From NCBI RefSeq assembly GCF_009601505.1, contig NZ_WITC01000036.1, positions 124,001 to 188,000 of the forward strand: DNA of 64,000 bases, written 5' to 3'. The DNA comes from Sinorhizobium terangae. GTDB lineage: Bacteria > Pseudomonadota > Alphaproteobacteria > Rhizobiales > Rhizobiaceae. The translations under genes were made by a program, and so were the position numbers. Shown here in pieces: positions 54,468-63,587 of the stretch. Position 1 is the stretch's first letter, and the number at the start of each line of letters is the position of its first letter. The notes under the pieces are model-generated. The model saw nothing but the letters and a program-made list of their open reading frames with translations. It ran no database searches and had not been told where the DNA came from.

Positions 54468-56291
54468 ATGACGAGACAATTCCTGCAGATATTGCGCAGT
54501 TCCGGCCTCCGGTCGCGGATCGGCCGCCGCCACCTCGTCTGGTCCGCCGCAATCGGCGTCGGCCTCGCCGTCGCCTACAACGCCGCGTTGCCGCTGGTCA
54601 TTTCGACGAGCGATGCCCGCGCAACGATGGAACGAATGCTCGATGCCTGGTCAGGCGGCAAGAGCAGGATTGACGGCGAACCCCAAGTCCGGTTCTGGCC
54701 GGAGCCGGAACTGATTCTGCCCTCGGCAACGATCGAGACGAGCGAGGCAAACCCGCGCCCGCTTGCGCATGTTGGCCGTATTACCGCATCCTTCAGTTTG
54801 CTTGCCGCCCTTCGCGGCGAGCCGGCGCTGGACGATATCCGCTTCATCGATCCGGTCGTCACCATCGAGCGCGCCGCCGACGGAACGGTCAACTGGAAAC
54901 GGCCGCACTGGCTGAGCCTCGTCGAAACGACGACCGAGGGGGATACACCCTTCGGCGACATAACGATCGAAAACGGGCGGCTTCGGATCCTCGACCGAAC
55001 GGCGGGCGGCGGCCTGGACCTCGACATTCCGGCCATTTCCGGAACCGTCAAATGGCCGTCCTTCGCCGAGCGCATCAGCGCACAGCTTTCGACGACGATC
55101 GGCGGCGAGGCGATCGACTGGGCGTTGATCTGCGACCAACCGCTGGCCCTCTTTGCCGGCGGCAATGCGTCGCTTCGGACGTCACTGACATCTACCCCGT
55201 TGACCTTCTCCTTCGAAGGCATCGGTAATTTCTCAATGTATCCCTTTGCCTCCGGCCATCTGCAGGCATCCGCCCCTTCGCTGTCAGCGCTTCTTGCCTG
55301 GTATCGGGGCGGCTCGTCGGGAATGCTACCTGCAGGCGCTTTCAGCATCGATGCCATGGTGGCGACTGGCGAAAAGACGCTCAAACTCGATGAACTGCAA
55401 CTTGCGGTGGGCGGCGCCACCGCAACCGGTGTCCTGGACGTCGCGTTTCCCACCAGCGACACGCCGCGTGTCGAAGGAACACTTGCCTTCGACAGTATCG
55501 ATCTCAACGGCCTCAACTTCCCGACAGTGAAGCCAGCGGAAGCAAGCGATCCTTTATGGCGGATGGTGGAAAACCTGACCGGCGCCTGGCGGGCAGATGT
55601 GCGGCTTTCTTCGCAGGAGGTGTTCGTCGGTCCGCTGCACCTCACCGACGTCGCGGCCGGTGTCATGGTCAATGGCAACCGGGCATCGCTCGATATCGGC
55701 GACAGTACCTATGCAAACGGTGTTCTCAGCGGCCGCGTCGTGCTCTCGGACAAGGGGCTGGAACATGGCGGCAGGCTGCAGATGAGCCTGAAGGATGCTG
55801 ACTTTGCCGCCGTACTCAACAGTTTTGGCTTGAATGGGCCGACGCCGAGCGGCAAGGGCACGCTCAATCTCGATCTTGCGACGGACCGTGCCGTCTGGGC
55901 GACCAGCGCCGCCGATCTTTCGGGCGGCCTGACCTTCTCGCTGGCAAACGGCCGCCTTTCCGGATTCGATGCGAACGCCTTCGTCGACCTCATCCAAAGA
56001 GGGGAATTCTTTTCTCTCTCGCAGGCGAGTGCCGGGTCATTCGACTTCCAGACGGCAGAGATCGACGCCATCTTCGGCGGCGGCGTAGCCCGGCTGAACC
56101 GGGCGAATTTTGCCGGACCATCGGGCAGCCTGTCGGTTACCGGCGTCATCCCCAACCGCACGGGAAGCCTTGCGCTTGCCGGCATGCTGGAAAACACGGA
56201 GACGATCAACCAACCGCTGCGTTTCTTCGTCGGCGGGTCCTGGCCGAATGCGGTCATCTCGCCGCTCTCCGTCCTCGTCGAGCCGCAATAA
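54468..56291 (+). CDS. AsmA family protein
   Basis: 607 residues. One N-terminal membrane anchor (HLVWSAAIGVGLAVAYNAAL) follows a basic cytoplasmic tip, then a long beta-rich periplasmic part typical of AsmA/DUF490 proteins, which bridge the inner and outer membranes and transport lipid. Landmarks: SATIETSEANPRPLAHVGRI, FIDPVVTIERAADGTVNWKR, and GKGTLNLDLATDRAVWATSA near the C-terminus with the AsmA-type end. Divergent from acsA2. A RIME-like repeat follows 2 bp after the stop. Confidence 0.88.
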   Translation: MTRQFLQILRSSGLRSRIGRRHLVWSAAIGVGLAVAYNAALPLVISTSDARATMERMLDAWSGGKSRIDGEPQVRFWPEPELILPSATIETSEANPRPLAHVGRITASFSLLAALRGEPALDDIRFIDPVVTIERAADGTVNWKRPHWLSLVETTTEGDTPFGDITIENGRLRILDRTAGGGLDLDIPAISGTVKWPSFAERISAQLSTTIGGEAIDWALICDQPLALFAGGNASLRTSLTSTPLTFSFEGIGNFSMYPFASGHLQASAPSLSALLAWYRGGSSGMLPAGAFSIDAMVATGEKTLKLDELQLAVGGATATGVLDVAFPTSDTPRVEGTLAFDSIDLNGLNFPTVKPAEASDPLWRMVENLTGAWRADVRLSSQEVFVGPLHLTDVAAGVMVNGNRASLDIGDSTYANGVLSGRVVLSDKGLEHGGRLQMSLKDADFAAVLNSFGLNGPTPSGKGTLNLDLATDRAVWATSAADLSGGLTFSLANGRLSGFDANAFVDLIQRGEFFSLSQASAGSFDFQTAEIDAIFGGGVARLNRANFAGPSGSLSVTGVIPNRTGSLALAGMLENTETINQPLRFFVGGSWPNAVISPLSVLVEPQ

Positions 56292-56292
56292 G

Positions 56293-56407
56293 CCCCTACA
56301 GCGTCGCGCGTCTTATCAGACGCGTAAAGGACGCTGCAGCACTTTGAGTTGCTGCATGTGTTTATCCTCAAATCGGCGACGATTTGAGGATAAACACATG
56401 CAGTAGC
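56293..56407. repeat. RIME-like repeat, complete and well conserved
   Basis: GCGCGTCTTATCAGACGCGT, AAAGGACGCTGCAGCACTTT, then the long palindrome CATGTGTTTATCCTCAAATC / GATTTGAGGATAAACACATG. The second stem is a perfect 20-bp inverted repeat with a 7-nt loop, the best preserved in the window. Between the AsmA and potI stops. Confidence 0.85.
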
Positions 56408-56430
56408 GTTCAGACCGCTTCCCTCGGCGG

Positions 56431-57252
56431 TCAGCCTATCGCGGCAAATGCAGCGCGCTCGTCCCTCTCGCGCTGCACCTCCCGACGCTTCGTCACGATC
56501 GAGGCGATGAGCACGCCGAGCGCGACGACGCCGATCAGGATCGTGCAGATCGCGTTGATTTCCGGAGTCACGCCGAGGCGCACCTGGCTATAGATCTTCA
56601 TCGGCAGGGTGGTTGCACCGGGCCCCGTCGTGAAGCTCGAAATCACCAGATCGTCGAGCGACAGGGTGAAGGCAAGCACCCAGCCGGAAAACACTGCGGG
56701 CGAAATCACCGGCAGCGTAATTGCAAAGAACGTTCTGACCGGCGTCGCGCCGAGATCAAGCGCCGCCTCCTCGATCGACTGGTCGAAGCTCAGGAGGCGC
56801 GACTGAACCACGACCGCGACGAAGCACATCGTGAAGGTGATGTGGGCGAGCGTGATCGTCCAGAAGCCGCGATCGAGTCCAACGGCGACGAAGAGCAACA
56901 GCAGCGACAGGCCGGTGATCACCTCAGGCATGACTAGCGGCGCGTAGACCATGCCGGAGAACAGCACCCGGCCGCGAAACCGCGTGTAGCGCACGAGTGC
57001 CAGCGCCGCCAGAGTCCCAAGCACCGTCGCGCAGGTCGCCGACAGAAGCCCGACGCGAATGGTGACCCAGGCCGCATCGAGCAGGGCCTGGTTGTGCCAG
57101 AGCTGGCCATACCATCGCGTCGAAAAGCCGGCCCAGACGGTCACGAGTTTCGACTCGTTGAACGAAAAGATCACCAGAAGCACGATCGGCAGGTAGAGGA
57201 AGCCGAAGCCGAGGACGACGGAGACGATGTTAAAGCGGGACCATTTTGCCAT
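56431..57252 (-). CDS. potI: Putrescine/polyamine ABC transporter permease PotI
   Basis: 273-residue permease of the PotC/PotI type with six helices: VLGFGFLYLPIVLLVIFSFN at the start, EAA loop EEAALDLGATPVRTFFAITL, and LDDLVISSFTTGPGATTLPM, a stretch typical of PotI. Last gene of potFGHI; its ATG lies 3 bp after potH. Confidence 0.94.
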   Translation of the reverse strand: MAKWSRFNIVSVVLGFGFLYLPIVLLVIFSFNESKLVTVWAGFSTRWYGQLWHNQALLDAAWVTIRVGLLSATCATVLGTLAALALVRYTRFRGRVLFSGMVYAPLVMPEVITGLSLLLLFVAVGLDRGFWTITLAHITFTMCFVAVVVQSRLLSFDQSIEEAALDLGATPVRTFFAITLPVISPAVFSGWVLAFTLSLDDLVISSFTTGPGATTLPMKIYSQVRLGVTPEINAICTILIGVVALGVLIASIVTKRREVQRERDERAAFAAIG

Positions 57253-57255
57253 AGT

Positions 57256-58167
57256 CTATCTCCCCTCGCTGTCGGCTTTCGCCTGCATATTCTGGAAATA
57301 GACGATCGGGAGCACCAGGATGAGCAGGAGGACCGTGGCGACCGCCGAAGAGACGGGCCAGTCGCGGTTGGAATTGAATTCGTTCCACAGCGTCTTGCCG
57401 ATCATGAGGGTTTCCGATCCGCCGAGCAGGTCCGGGATGACGAACTCGCCAACCGCCGGAATGAAGACCAGCAGGCAGCCGGCCACGACACCGGCGAACG
57501 ACAGCGGGAACGTCACGCGCCAGAACGCGGTGATCGGCGTGCAGCCGAGGTCCTGGGCCGCCTCGGTCAGCGTGTGATCCATCTTCTCGAGTGCCGAATA
57601 GATCGGCAATACCATGAAGGGCAGATAGGAATAGACGATGCCTATGTAGATCGCCCAGTTTGTGTTGAGGATGATGAGTGGCTGATCGATGACGCCGATG
57701 GCAATCAGGAACTGATTGAGCAGGCCTTCCGGCTTCAGGATCGCGATCCAGGCGTAGACGCGGATGAGGAAGCTCGTCCAGAAGGGCAGGATCACCAGCA
57801 TCAACAGTGTCGGACGGATGGAACGCGGCGCCTGCGCCATTCCGTAGGCGATCGGATAGCCGATCAAGAGCGTCAGGAAGGTGGAAACGGCCGCGATAAC
57901 CAAGCTCGAAACATAGGCGTTGAAATAGAGCACGTCCTCGGTCAGCCAGACATAGTTGTCGAGGGAAAACTCGCGCACTCCCTCGAGGATGCCCGAAAGG
58001 CCGCCGACCAGATCGAAGACCGGCGTGTAGGGCGGCATGGCAATCGCTGTCTGCGAAAGCGAGATGCGGAAGACGATGAAAAAGGGAATGAGAAAGAAGA
58101 AGAGCAGCCAGGCATAGGGAATGATGATGACCAGGCGGCTGACGAAGGCTGACGCAATTCTTGCCAT
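57256..58167 (-). CDS. potH: Putrescine/polyamine ABC transporter permease PotH
   Basis: 303-residue permease: IIPYAWLLFFFLIPFFIVFR N-terminal helix, LPFWTSFLIRVYAWIAILKP, and EAA loop LTEAAQDLGCTPITAFWRVT followed by FIPAVGEFVIPDLLGGSETL typical of PotH/PotB. Starts 4 bp after potG and ends 3 bp before potI. Confidence 0.94.
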   Translation of the reverse strand: MARIASAFVSRLVIIIPYAWLLFFFLIPFFIVFRISLSQTAIAMPPYTPVFDLVGGLSGILEGVREFSLDNYVWLTEDVLYFNAYVSSLVIAAVSTFLTLLIGYPIAYGMAQAPRSIRPTLLMLVILPFWTSFLIRVYAWIAILKPEGLLNQFLIAIGVIDQPLIILNTNWAIYIGIVYSYLPFMVLPIYSALEKMDHTLTEAAQDLGCTPITAFWRVTFPLSFAGVVAGCLLVFIPAVGEFVIPDLLGGSETLMIGKTLWNEFNSNRDWPVSSAVATVLLLILVLPIVYFQNMQAKADSEGR

Positions 58168-58171
58168 GACT

Positions 58172-59314
58172 TCAATCCTTCAACACCACGCCCGCGTCTT
58201 CGCTGAACGAGACCCAGACCTGCTGGTCATAGCCAAGCGGATCCTCGACGGCGCGCACGGCATTCAGCGACGATGCCTTGATGACCTTGCCGTCCTTCAG
58301 GCGAATGTGGAAGACCGTCATGTCACCCAGATAGCCGATGTCCCAGATCTCGCCTTCGGCTGCGTTGAGCGGCGCGTGTTGCGGCGCCCGCCGGGTGACC
58401 CGGATCTTTTCCGGCCGAATGGCAACGGCGGCCCTAGCCCCCGTCGGCAGCTTGTCGGGCGAGGCCATCCGGATCGGAACGCCGCCCGCTGTCTCGACAC
58501 GGACGCGGCCGTCGTCCGCAGCGGCGACCGTGCCGTCGAAAATGTTCACGTCGCCGATGAAGTCCGCGACGAAGCGCGAATTCGGCGCCTCGTAGATTTC
58601 CGCCGGCGTCGCCACCTGAATGACCTTGCCATGGCTCATGACGGCGATGCGGTCGGCCATGGTCATGGCTTCTTCCTGGTCATGGGTGACGACGACGAAG
58701 GTCAGGCCCAATTGCTGCTGCAGGTCCATCAGCTCGAACTGGGTTTCCTCGCGCAGCTTCTTGTCGAGCGCGCCGAGCGGCTCGTCGAGCAACAGCACCT
58801 TGGGGCGCTTGGCGAGCGAACGGGCAAGCGCCACGCGCTGGCGTTGACCGCCGGAAAGCTGGTGCGGCTTGCGCTTGGCGAATTTCTCGAGCTTGACGAG
58901 CTTCAGCATCTGCGCGACGCGCTCGGCAATGTCCTGCTTCGGCATGCCGTCCTGCTTCAGCCCGAAGGCAACGTTGCTCTCGACGGTCATATGCGGAAAC
59001 AGCGCGTAGGACTGAAACATCATGTTGACGGGTCGCCGATACGGCGGGATGCCGGCGAGATTCTGGCCATCGAGAATGATCTCGCCCGACGTCGGCTGCT
59101 CGAAGCCGGCAAGCATGCGCAGCAAGGTCGATTTCCCACAGCCGGAGGCACCCAGGAGGGCGAAGAACTCCCGGGTGTAGATGTTTAACGAAAGGTCGTC
59201 GACGGCGGTGAAGTCTCCGAACTTCTTGGTGACGTTCTTGAAGGAAATGAATGGTTTGGAGGCCGGGTCCGCCCATGGCGCGAAGGACCGCCGGATACTG
59301 CCGAAAGACTTCAT
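58172..59314 (-). CDS. potG: Putrescine/polyamine ABC transporter ATP-binding protein PotG
   Basis: 380-residue ATPase with C-terminal TOBE domain. Walker A GASGCGKST, signature LSGGQRQRVALARSL, Walker B VLLLDEPLGALD, switch His in VTHDQEEA. TOBE region from about residue 285. Upstream, the gap to potF holds a terminator and a RIME-like repeat, so potGHI may have its own or read-through expression. Confidence 0.95.
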   Translation of the reverse strand: MKSFGSIRRSFAPWADPASKPFISFKNVTKKFGDFTAVDDLSLNIYTREFFALLGASGCGKSTLLRMLAGFEQPTSGEIILDGQNLAGIPPYRRPVNMMFQSYALFPHMTVESNVAFGLKQDGMPKQDIAERVAQMLKLVKLEKFAKRKPHQLSGGQRQRVALARSLAKRPKVLLLDEPLGALDKKLREETQFELMDLQQQLGLTFVVVTHDQEEAMTMADRIAVMSHGKVIQVATPAEIYEAPNSRFVADFIGDVNIFDGTVAAADDGRVRVETAGGVPIRMASPDKLPTGARAAVAIRPEKIRVTRRAPQHAPLNAAEGEIWDIGYLGDMTVFHIRLKDGKVIKASSLNAVRAVEDPLGYDQQVWVSFSEDAGVVLKD

Positions 59315-59359
59315 TATCTATCCCCAAATGACACAGCCGATGGGCGCCCCATCCTGACG

Positions 59360-59438
59360 CTGCAGCGCCGCGCGTCCTGTCAGACGCGCAAAGGACGCTG
59401 TAGCTCTTCGGATTGCTGCATGTCTTATCCTTAAAGCG
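59360..59438. repeat. RIME-like repeat between potF and potG, second palindrome truncated
   Basis: GCAGCGCCGCGCGTCCTGTC, AGACGCGCAAAGGACGCTGT, AGCTCTTCGGATTGCTGCAT then TCTTATCCTTAAAGCG. It interrupts an otherwise tight operon. Confidence 0.8.
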
Positions 59439-59508
59439 CCCATTGCAATCTTACGGTGACCGGAAAGACAGGCGAAAAATAACGTCGCGTCTTTCCTCGT
59501 CCCGCTCC

Positions 59509-59542
59509 AAAAAAATTGCCCGGATTTCGGGGCCGGGCAATT
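59509..59542 (-). terminator. Rho-independent terminator after potF
   Basis: Perfect 10-bp stem AATTGCCCGG / CCGGGCAATT (9-nt loop) followed on the minus strand by seven U. Lies 11 bp after the potF stop and before potGHI, so it probably sets the ratio of binding protein to membrane components. Confidence 0.85.
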
Positions 59543-59553
59543 CGCTTCCGCTC

Positions 59554-60648
59554 TTACTGGCCGGTCACGACCTTGGTCCAGAGCCGGGTCAAGGCCCGCT
59601 GCTCCTTGGGCTCGAACGGCGTGACGGTGAACAGCTTCTGCATCACCTCGTCTGACGGATAGATAGCCGTGTCTTCCAAGACTTCCTTGTCCAGGAACTG
59701 CTGGGAAGCTTTGTTGCCATTGGCGTAGAAGACATAGTTCGAGGCCTTGGCAATGACCTCCGGCTTCATCATGTAGTTGATGAACTCATGCGCTTCGGCG
59801 ACATGCGGCGCGTCGGCGGGAATTGCGAGCATGTCGAACCACATCTGCGCGCCTTGCGCCGGGATCGAATAATCGACCGTGACACCGGCTTTCGCCTCCG
59901 CAGCCCGGTCCCGCGCCTGGAAGATATCGCCGGAGAAGCCGACGGCCAGGCAGATGTCGCCGTTTGCGAGCGCGTTGATGTATTCCGACGAATGGAACTT
60001 GCGGACATAGGGGCGGATGGTCGTCAGCAGTTCGCCCGCCTTTTCAAGGTCGGCCGTGTCGTGGCTGTCGGGATTGAGGCCCAGATAGGCAAGTGCGGAA
60101 GGAACGATGTCGGTCGGAGAATCGAGGATATGGATGCCGCAATCCTTAAACTTCGCGGCCAGTTCGGGCTTGAAGATGACGTCCCAGTTCGGCTTCTCGT
60201 CGGTGCCCAGGATCTCCTTCATCTTGTCGACATTGTAGCCGATGCCGGTCGTACCCCACATGTAGTCGACGGCATATTCGTTGCCGGGATCGTACTGCGC
60301 CGTACGCTCCATGATGACGTTCCACATGTTCGACAGGTTCGGGAGCTTCGACTTGTCGAGCTTCTGGAAGACCCCAGCCGCGATCTGGCGCTGCAGGAAA
60401 TAAGCCGTCGGCACCACGACGTCGTAGCCGGAGCCGCCGGCAAGCAGTTTGGTCTCCAGGATTTCGTTGGAATCGAAGACGTCGTAGACCACCTTGATGC
60501 CGGTCTCTTTGGTGAAGTCCTCGAGGATGCTGCTGTCGATATAGTCGGACCAGTTGTAGACGTTGACGACGCGCTCCTGCGCGGAGGCGAGCATGGTCGA
60601 TCCCGCAAGTGTCGCGGCTGCAAGTGTTGCGATTATGATTTTGGACAT
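59554..60648 (-). CDS. potF: Putrescine/polyamine ABC transporter substrate-binding protein PotF
   Basis: 364 residues. Signal peptide SKIIIATLAAATLAGSTMLA with cleavage near ASA-Q, then RVVNVYNWSDYIDSSILEDF, the PotD/PotF hallmark (NWSDYI), and WGTTGIGYNV. Binds putrescine or another polyamine or related cation in the periplasm. ATG 60648 has GAGGGAAC upstream. First gene of potFGHI. Confidence 0.94.
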   Translation of the reverse strand: MSKIIIATLAAATLAGSTMLASAQERVVNVYNWSDYIDSSILEDFTKETGIKVVYDVFDSNEILETKLLAGGSGYDVVVPTAYFLQRQIAAGVFQKLDKSKLPNLSNMWNVIMERTAQYDPGNEYAVDYMWGTTGIGYNVDKMKEILGTDEKPNWDVIFKPELAAKFKDCGIHILDSPTDIVPSALAYLGLNPDSHDTADLEKAGELLTTIRPYVRKFHSSEYINALANGDICLAVGFSGDIFQARDRAAEAKAGVTVDYSIPAQGAQMWFDMLAIPADAPHVAEAHEFINYMMKPEVIAKASNYVFYANGNKASQQFLDKEVLEDTAIYPSDEVMQKLFTVTPFEPKEQRALTRLWTKVVTGQ

Positions 60649-60987
60649 CAGTTCCCTCATTATTATCGGTTTCGGCCGGAGCCGCTAACCCGTGCGGTCA
60701 AGCCCGATCCCAGTCGACCCGACGGCGAGGTTAGGCATCTTTCTCACCAACCTCAAGCGCTTTCGCTCGGGTTTCAGGCACGATCCCGTGTCCGATCGCA
60801 TTTTGGCAAGCGTAAGCAAAAACCGGTACTTATGGCGCGTTGATCAGGGCCCCTGTATCAAGCGGAAACAGCCACCCTTGTTAACCATGGCGCAAACATG
60901 CCGACTAGCGGGCCGCGTTTACGATTGATTAACCTTAGTGGAAATGCGAGTTTGCCGGCGGTTGTGTAGAAGCGTCCGGACCACGTC
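60649..60987. other. Intergenic region between potF and desaturase
   Basis: 339 bp containing the divergent promoters. Two TTAACC half sites (60880-60935, 46 bp apart) are not spaced as a CtrA box. No hairpin-U structure and no credible small gene seen. Confidence 0.45.
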
Positions 60988-61941
60988 ATGAGCGAGCGAA
61001 ACCGCAGGATCGATCCGAGGGAACTGAAACGCCTCTCGGTTCTGCAGCCGAGAAAATCACTAACGGCAATCGCCACGGACTGGGCAACCATAGCGGCAGC
61101 GATCGCCGTCAGTGAATATGCCGACAATATCCTGGTCTACGTGATCGCCATCGCCGTGATCGCCGGGCGAATGCACGCCTTCGGCTGCATGGTGCATGAG
61201 GCTGCCCATTACCGCATCATCCGCGACCGCAAGCTCAGCGACTGGATGAGCGACATTCTGCTAGCCTGGCCGGTGCTGGCAACCGTCGACGGCTATCGCC
61301 AGAACCATCTTGCCCATCACCAGCACGCCAATACCGATGACGACCCGGACTGGATCGCAAAGCGTGGCCTGGCACAGTTTACCTTCCCGCAGAAACTGGC
61401 GCGCGGCATAACGCAACTGCTCGGCTATCTCGTTGCGGTGAATTCGATCCGCGACCTCATCCACATGGCCAAGAGGATCTCGAAGACCGATCGCTCGACT
61501 TCGGCCTACAAGGCGCTGCGGCTTGGCTTCTACCTATCGGCAGCAGTCCTTTTCACGGTCCTCGGCATCTGGCGCGAATTCGTTCTCTACTGGCTCGTGC
61601 CCTTTTTCACCTTCTTCTGCCTGTTTCTTTACGTGCGCAGCGTCGCCGAACATTTCGGCAGCATGGATTACAGCGACGAGCTGACGAGCTCACGCACTGT
61701 CTATCCTCATGCCTGGGAGAAGCTTTTCTTCGCGCCCCACAACATCAACTACCACCTCGAGCACCACCTCTATCCCGGTGTGCCCTACTATAACCTGCCG
61801 GAACTGCACGCGATCCTGATGCGAAACAAGGCCTATGCGGAGAAGGCCCACATCACCCGCGGCTATACCACCGGTCTCACTGCGGAGTGCTTTGCGCCCG
61901 AGGCGCCGCTGTTGCCCAATCAGCACCCGGCCAGCTACTGA
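60988..61941 (+). CDS. Membrane fatty acid desaturase family protein
   Basis: 317 residues with the three histidine boxes of the acyl-lipid/acyl-CoA desaturase superfamily: HEAAH (residues 70-74), HLAHHQHAN (107-115) and HNINYHLEHHLYP (about 252-264), each between hydrophobic segments. It would insert a double bond or hydroxylate a lipid or related substrate using a di-iron centre. No ferredoxin partner nearby. The stop is 7 bp from the stop of the convergent ScfR-type gene. Confidence 0.9.
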   Translation: MSERNRRIDPRELKRLSVLQPRKSLTAIATDWATIAAAIAVSEYADNILVYVIAIAVIAGRMHAFGCMVHEAAHYRIIRDRKLSDWMSDILLAWPVLATVDGYRQNHLAHHQHANTDDDPDWIAKRGLAQFTFPQKLARGITQLLGYLVAVNSIRDLIHMAKRISKTDRSTSAYKALRLGFYLSAAVLFTVLGIWREFVLYWLVPFFTFFCLFLYVRSVAEHFGSMDYSDELTSSRTVYPHAWEKLFFAPHNINYHLEHHLYPGVPYYNLPELHAILMRNKAYAEKAHITRGYTTGLTAECFAPEAPLLPNQHPASY

Positions 61942-61948
61942 AACCTGA

Positions 61949-63358
61949 CTACTGAAAATCGAAAACGCTGAGGCCCGTCGCCATCTCATCAAGGCCGAGC
62001 GGGCGGGTGACGGGCGGTTCGGCGCGCGCCAGACAGCCTTGCCGCTCGCAGAGGCGGCAGGCCGCACCGACGGGTACTGCCACCATCTTCGAAGCACCAT
62101 AGACGACTTCCTCCGCGAATCCGGCGTCACAGCCGATGAGCAGCGCCGTACGTCTCACCCTTTCCTCAAAGCCCGCTTGCGGTCCGTCGAGTGTCCGCGA
62201 AACGACAAGGAATTCACTACCTTCCGGCATTTCGACGCGGTCGACGAGAACCTGGCCCGGCACGGCGAAGGCGGCATGGATATTGAGCTTGGGACAGGCG
62301 CCGCCGAAGCGCGCAGCAGGAAAGCCAAGCGCGCCTGCACGGCGCAGCCGGTGGCCGGCATTATCGATCTCCATGAGGAAAAACGGGATGCCCGTTGCAC
62401 CGGGACGCTGCAGCATCGTCAGTCGATTGGCTGCCTGTTCGAAGGACACCTGAAAGCGGGATCGCAATAGATCGATGTCGTATTTCGCGCGCTGTGCGGC
62501 GGCGAGAAACGTTTGATAGGGCATCATCAAGGCGTGAGCGGCATATCGTGCGAGTTCGAAGCGACCGATGCGGCGCGCCTCGGCAGTCGAGAAGCGGATT
62601 TGCTCCAGCTCTGCGTCGATCGCCTCGTGACAGGCGATCGACGCCACTTCCATGGCGATTTCCCGCGTCTGGTCGAAGGGTGACAGGCGTTCGGAAATAA
62701 AGAGCCGCATCGAGTGCCGGTCGAAACGCCGGCGCAGGTTCGGCATGGCGTGCACCGGCAGCGTTCTGACGACGAGGCCATGCTCCTTCTTGAGCCAGGC
62801 CTTCAGCGCTCCGGAGAGATCGTCGCCGGGGGAAAGCGCCGCATGGAACGCCTCCATGGCCTCCTCGATCCGCGCGAAATGATTGGGCCGCGCCTCGAAC
62901 GCCTCGCGCACCTCGTCGATCGGCAGCCGCGTGCCCGAAAGCGCCGCCATGTGCCCCTGTCCCGCAAGGAGATCGGCAAGATCCTTGAGGCGTGACGCCT
63001 GCTCGCGATAGGCGCGATAAAGCTTGACGATGCCGCCGGAGGCATTGGGCGCCGCTTCGGCGATTTCGATCAGTTCCTGGTCGCCCGGGAGTTCCCCGGC
63101 TAGAAGCGGGTCCGCGAAAACCTCGCGCAGCTGCGCCAGACCGCCGCCGGTTTCTCCCTGCAACTCGTCGAGGTCCACCTTGTAGACCGAGGAAAGCTTG
63201 AGGAGAAGCTGCACCGTCAGCGGCCGCTGATTGCGCTCGATAAGGTTCAGGTAGGAGGGGGAGATGCCGAGCGCCTCCGCCATCGCCGTCTGCGTCAACT
63301 GAAGGCCGTTGCGGATGCGTCTGACGCGCGGCCCGGCGAAGATCTTGTTTTCAGCCAT
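61949..63358 (-). CDS. ScfR/RamB-type transcriptional regulator (XRE plus ImmA/IrrE-like)
   Basis: 469 residues: XRE helix-turn-helix at about 1-65 (RVRRIRNGLQLTQTAMAEAL, GISPSYLNLIERNQRPLTVQ), a central IrrE-like segment (VASIACHEAIDAELEQIRFS) and the C-terminal DUF2083 domain with Cys-rich end CRLCERQGCLARAEPP. Short-chain-fatty-acyl regulators of this type (ScfR, RamB, PrpC activators) control isocitrate lyase and acetate or propionate genes. Divergent aceA is the obvious target. A TTTGTAA/TTACAAA palindrome overlies its own ribosome site, suggesting autoregulation. Confidence 0.92.
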   Translation of the reverse strand: MAENKIFAGPRVRRIRNGLQLTQTAMAEALGISPSYLNLIERNQRPLTVQLLLKLSSVYKVDLDELQGETGGGLAQLREVFADPLLAGELPGDQELIEIAEAAPNASGGIVKLYRAYREQASRLKDLADLLAGQGHMAALSGTRLPIDEVREAFEARPNHFARIEEAMEAFHAALSPGDDLSGALKAWLKKEHGLVVRTLPVHAMPNLRRRFDRHSMRLFISERLSPFDQTREIAMEVASIACHEAIDAELEQIRFSTAEARRIGRFELARYAAHALMMPYQTFLAAAQRAKYDIDLLRSRFQVSFEQAANRLTMLQRPGATGIPFFLMEIDNAGHRLRRAGALGFPAARFGGACPKLNIHAAFAVPGQVLVDRVEMPEGSEFLVVSRTLDGPQAGFEERVRRTALLIGCDAGFAEEVVYGASKMVAVPVGAACRLCERQGCLARAEPPVTRPLGLDEMATGLSVFDFQ

Positions 63359-63377
63359 TTGTAACTCCCTTTACAAA
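63358..63377. promoter_or_regulatory. Candidate operator in the scfR/aceA intergenic region
   Basis: TTTGTAA-N6-TTACAAA, a perfect 7-bp inverted repeat directly before the ScfR-type start, covering its ribosome site. Further TTTACA units occur near 63404, 63412 and 63570, the last just before the aceA ribosome site. RamB-type proteins bind TTTGCAAA-like sequences; assignment is inference. Confidence 0.55.
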
Positions 63378-63587
63378 ATCGGCGCCGCGGCAGCTTTGAC
63401 ATCTTTTACAGATTTACAGATTCCCACTGTCAAACACAAGACAAGATAACCCTTTTGAATCGGCTATTCCTGCGATTTCCATGGCGCTCACGTGCACTGC
63501 AATGTAAAAAATGTCACATGAGCTTGCGGCCAAGAATGGGCGTAAGACCAAAGTCAAAGAGCTATCGGTTTTTACAAGGAGGCAAGA

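Noticed and set aside
60880..60935. TTAACC pairs before the desaturase as a CtrA box
   Set aside because: The spacing is not N7 and the orientation is inconsistent with the consensus.
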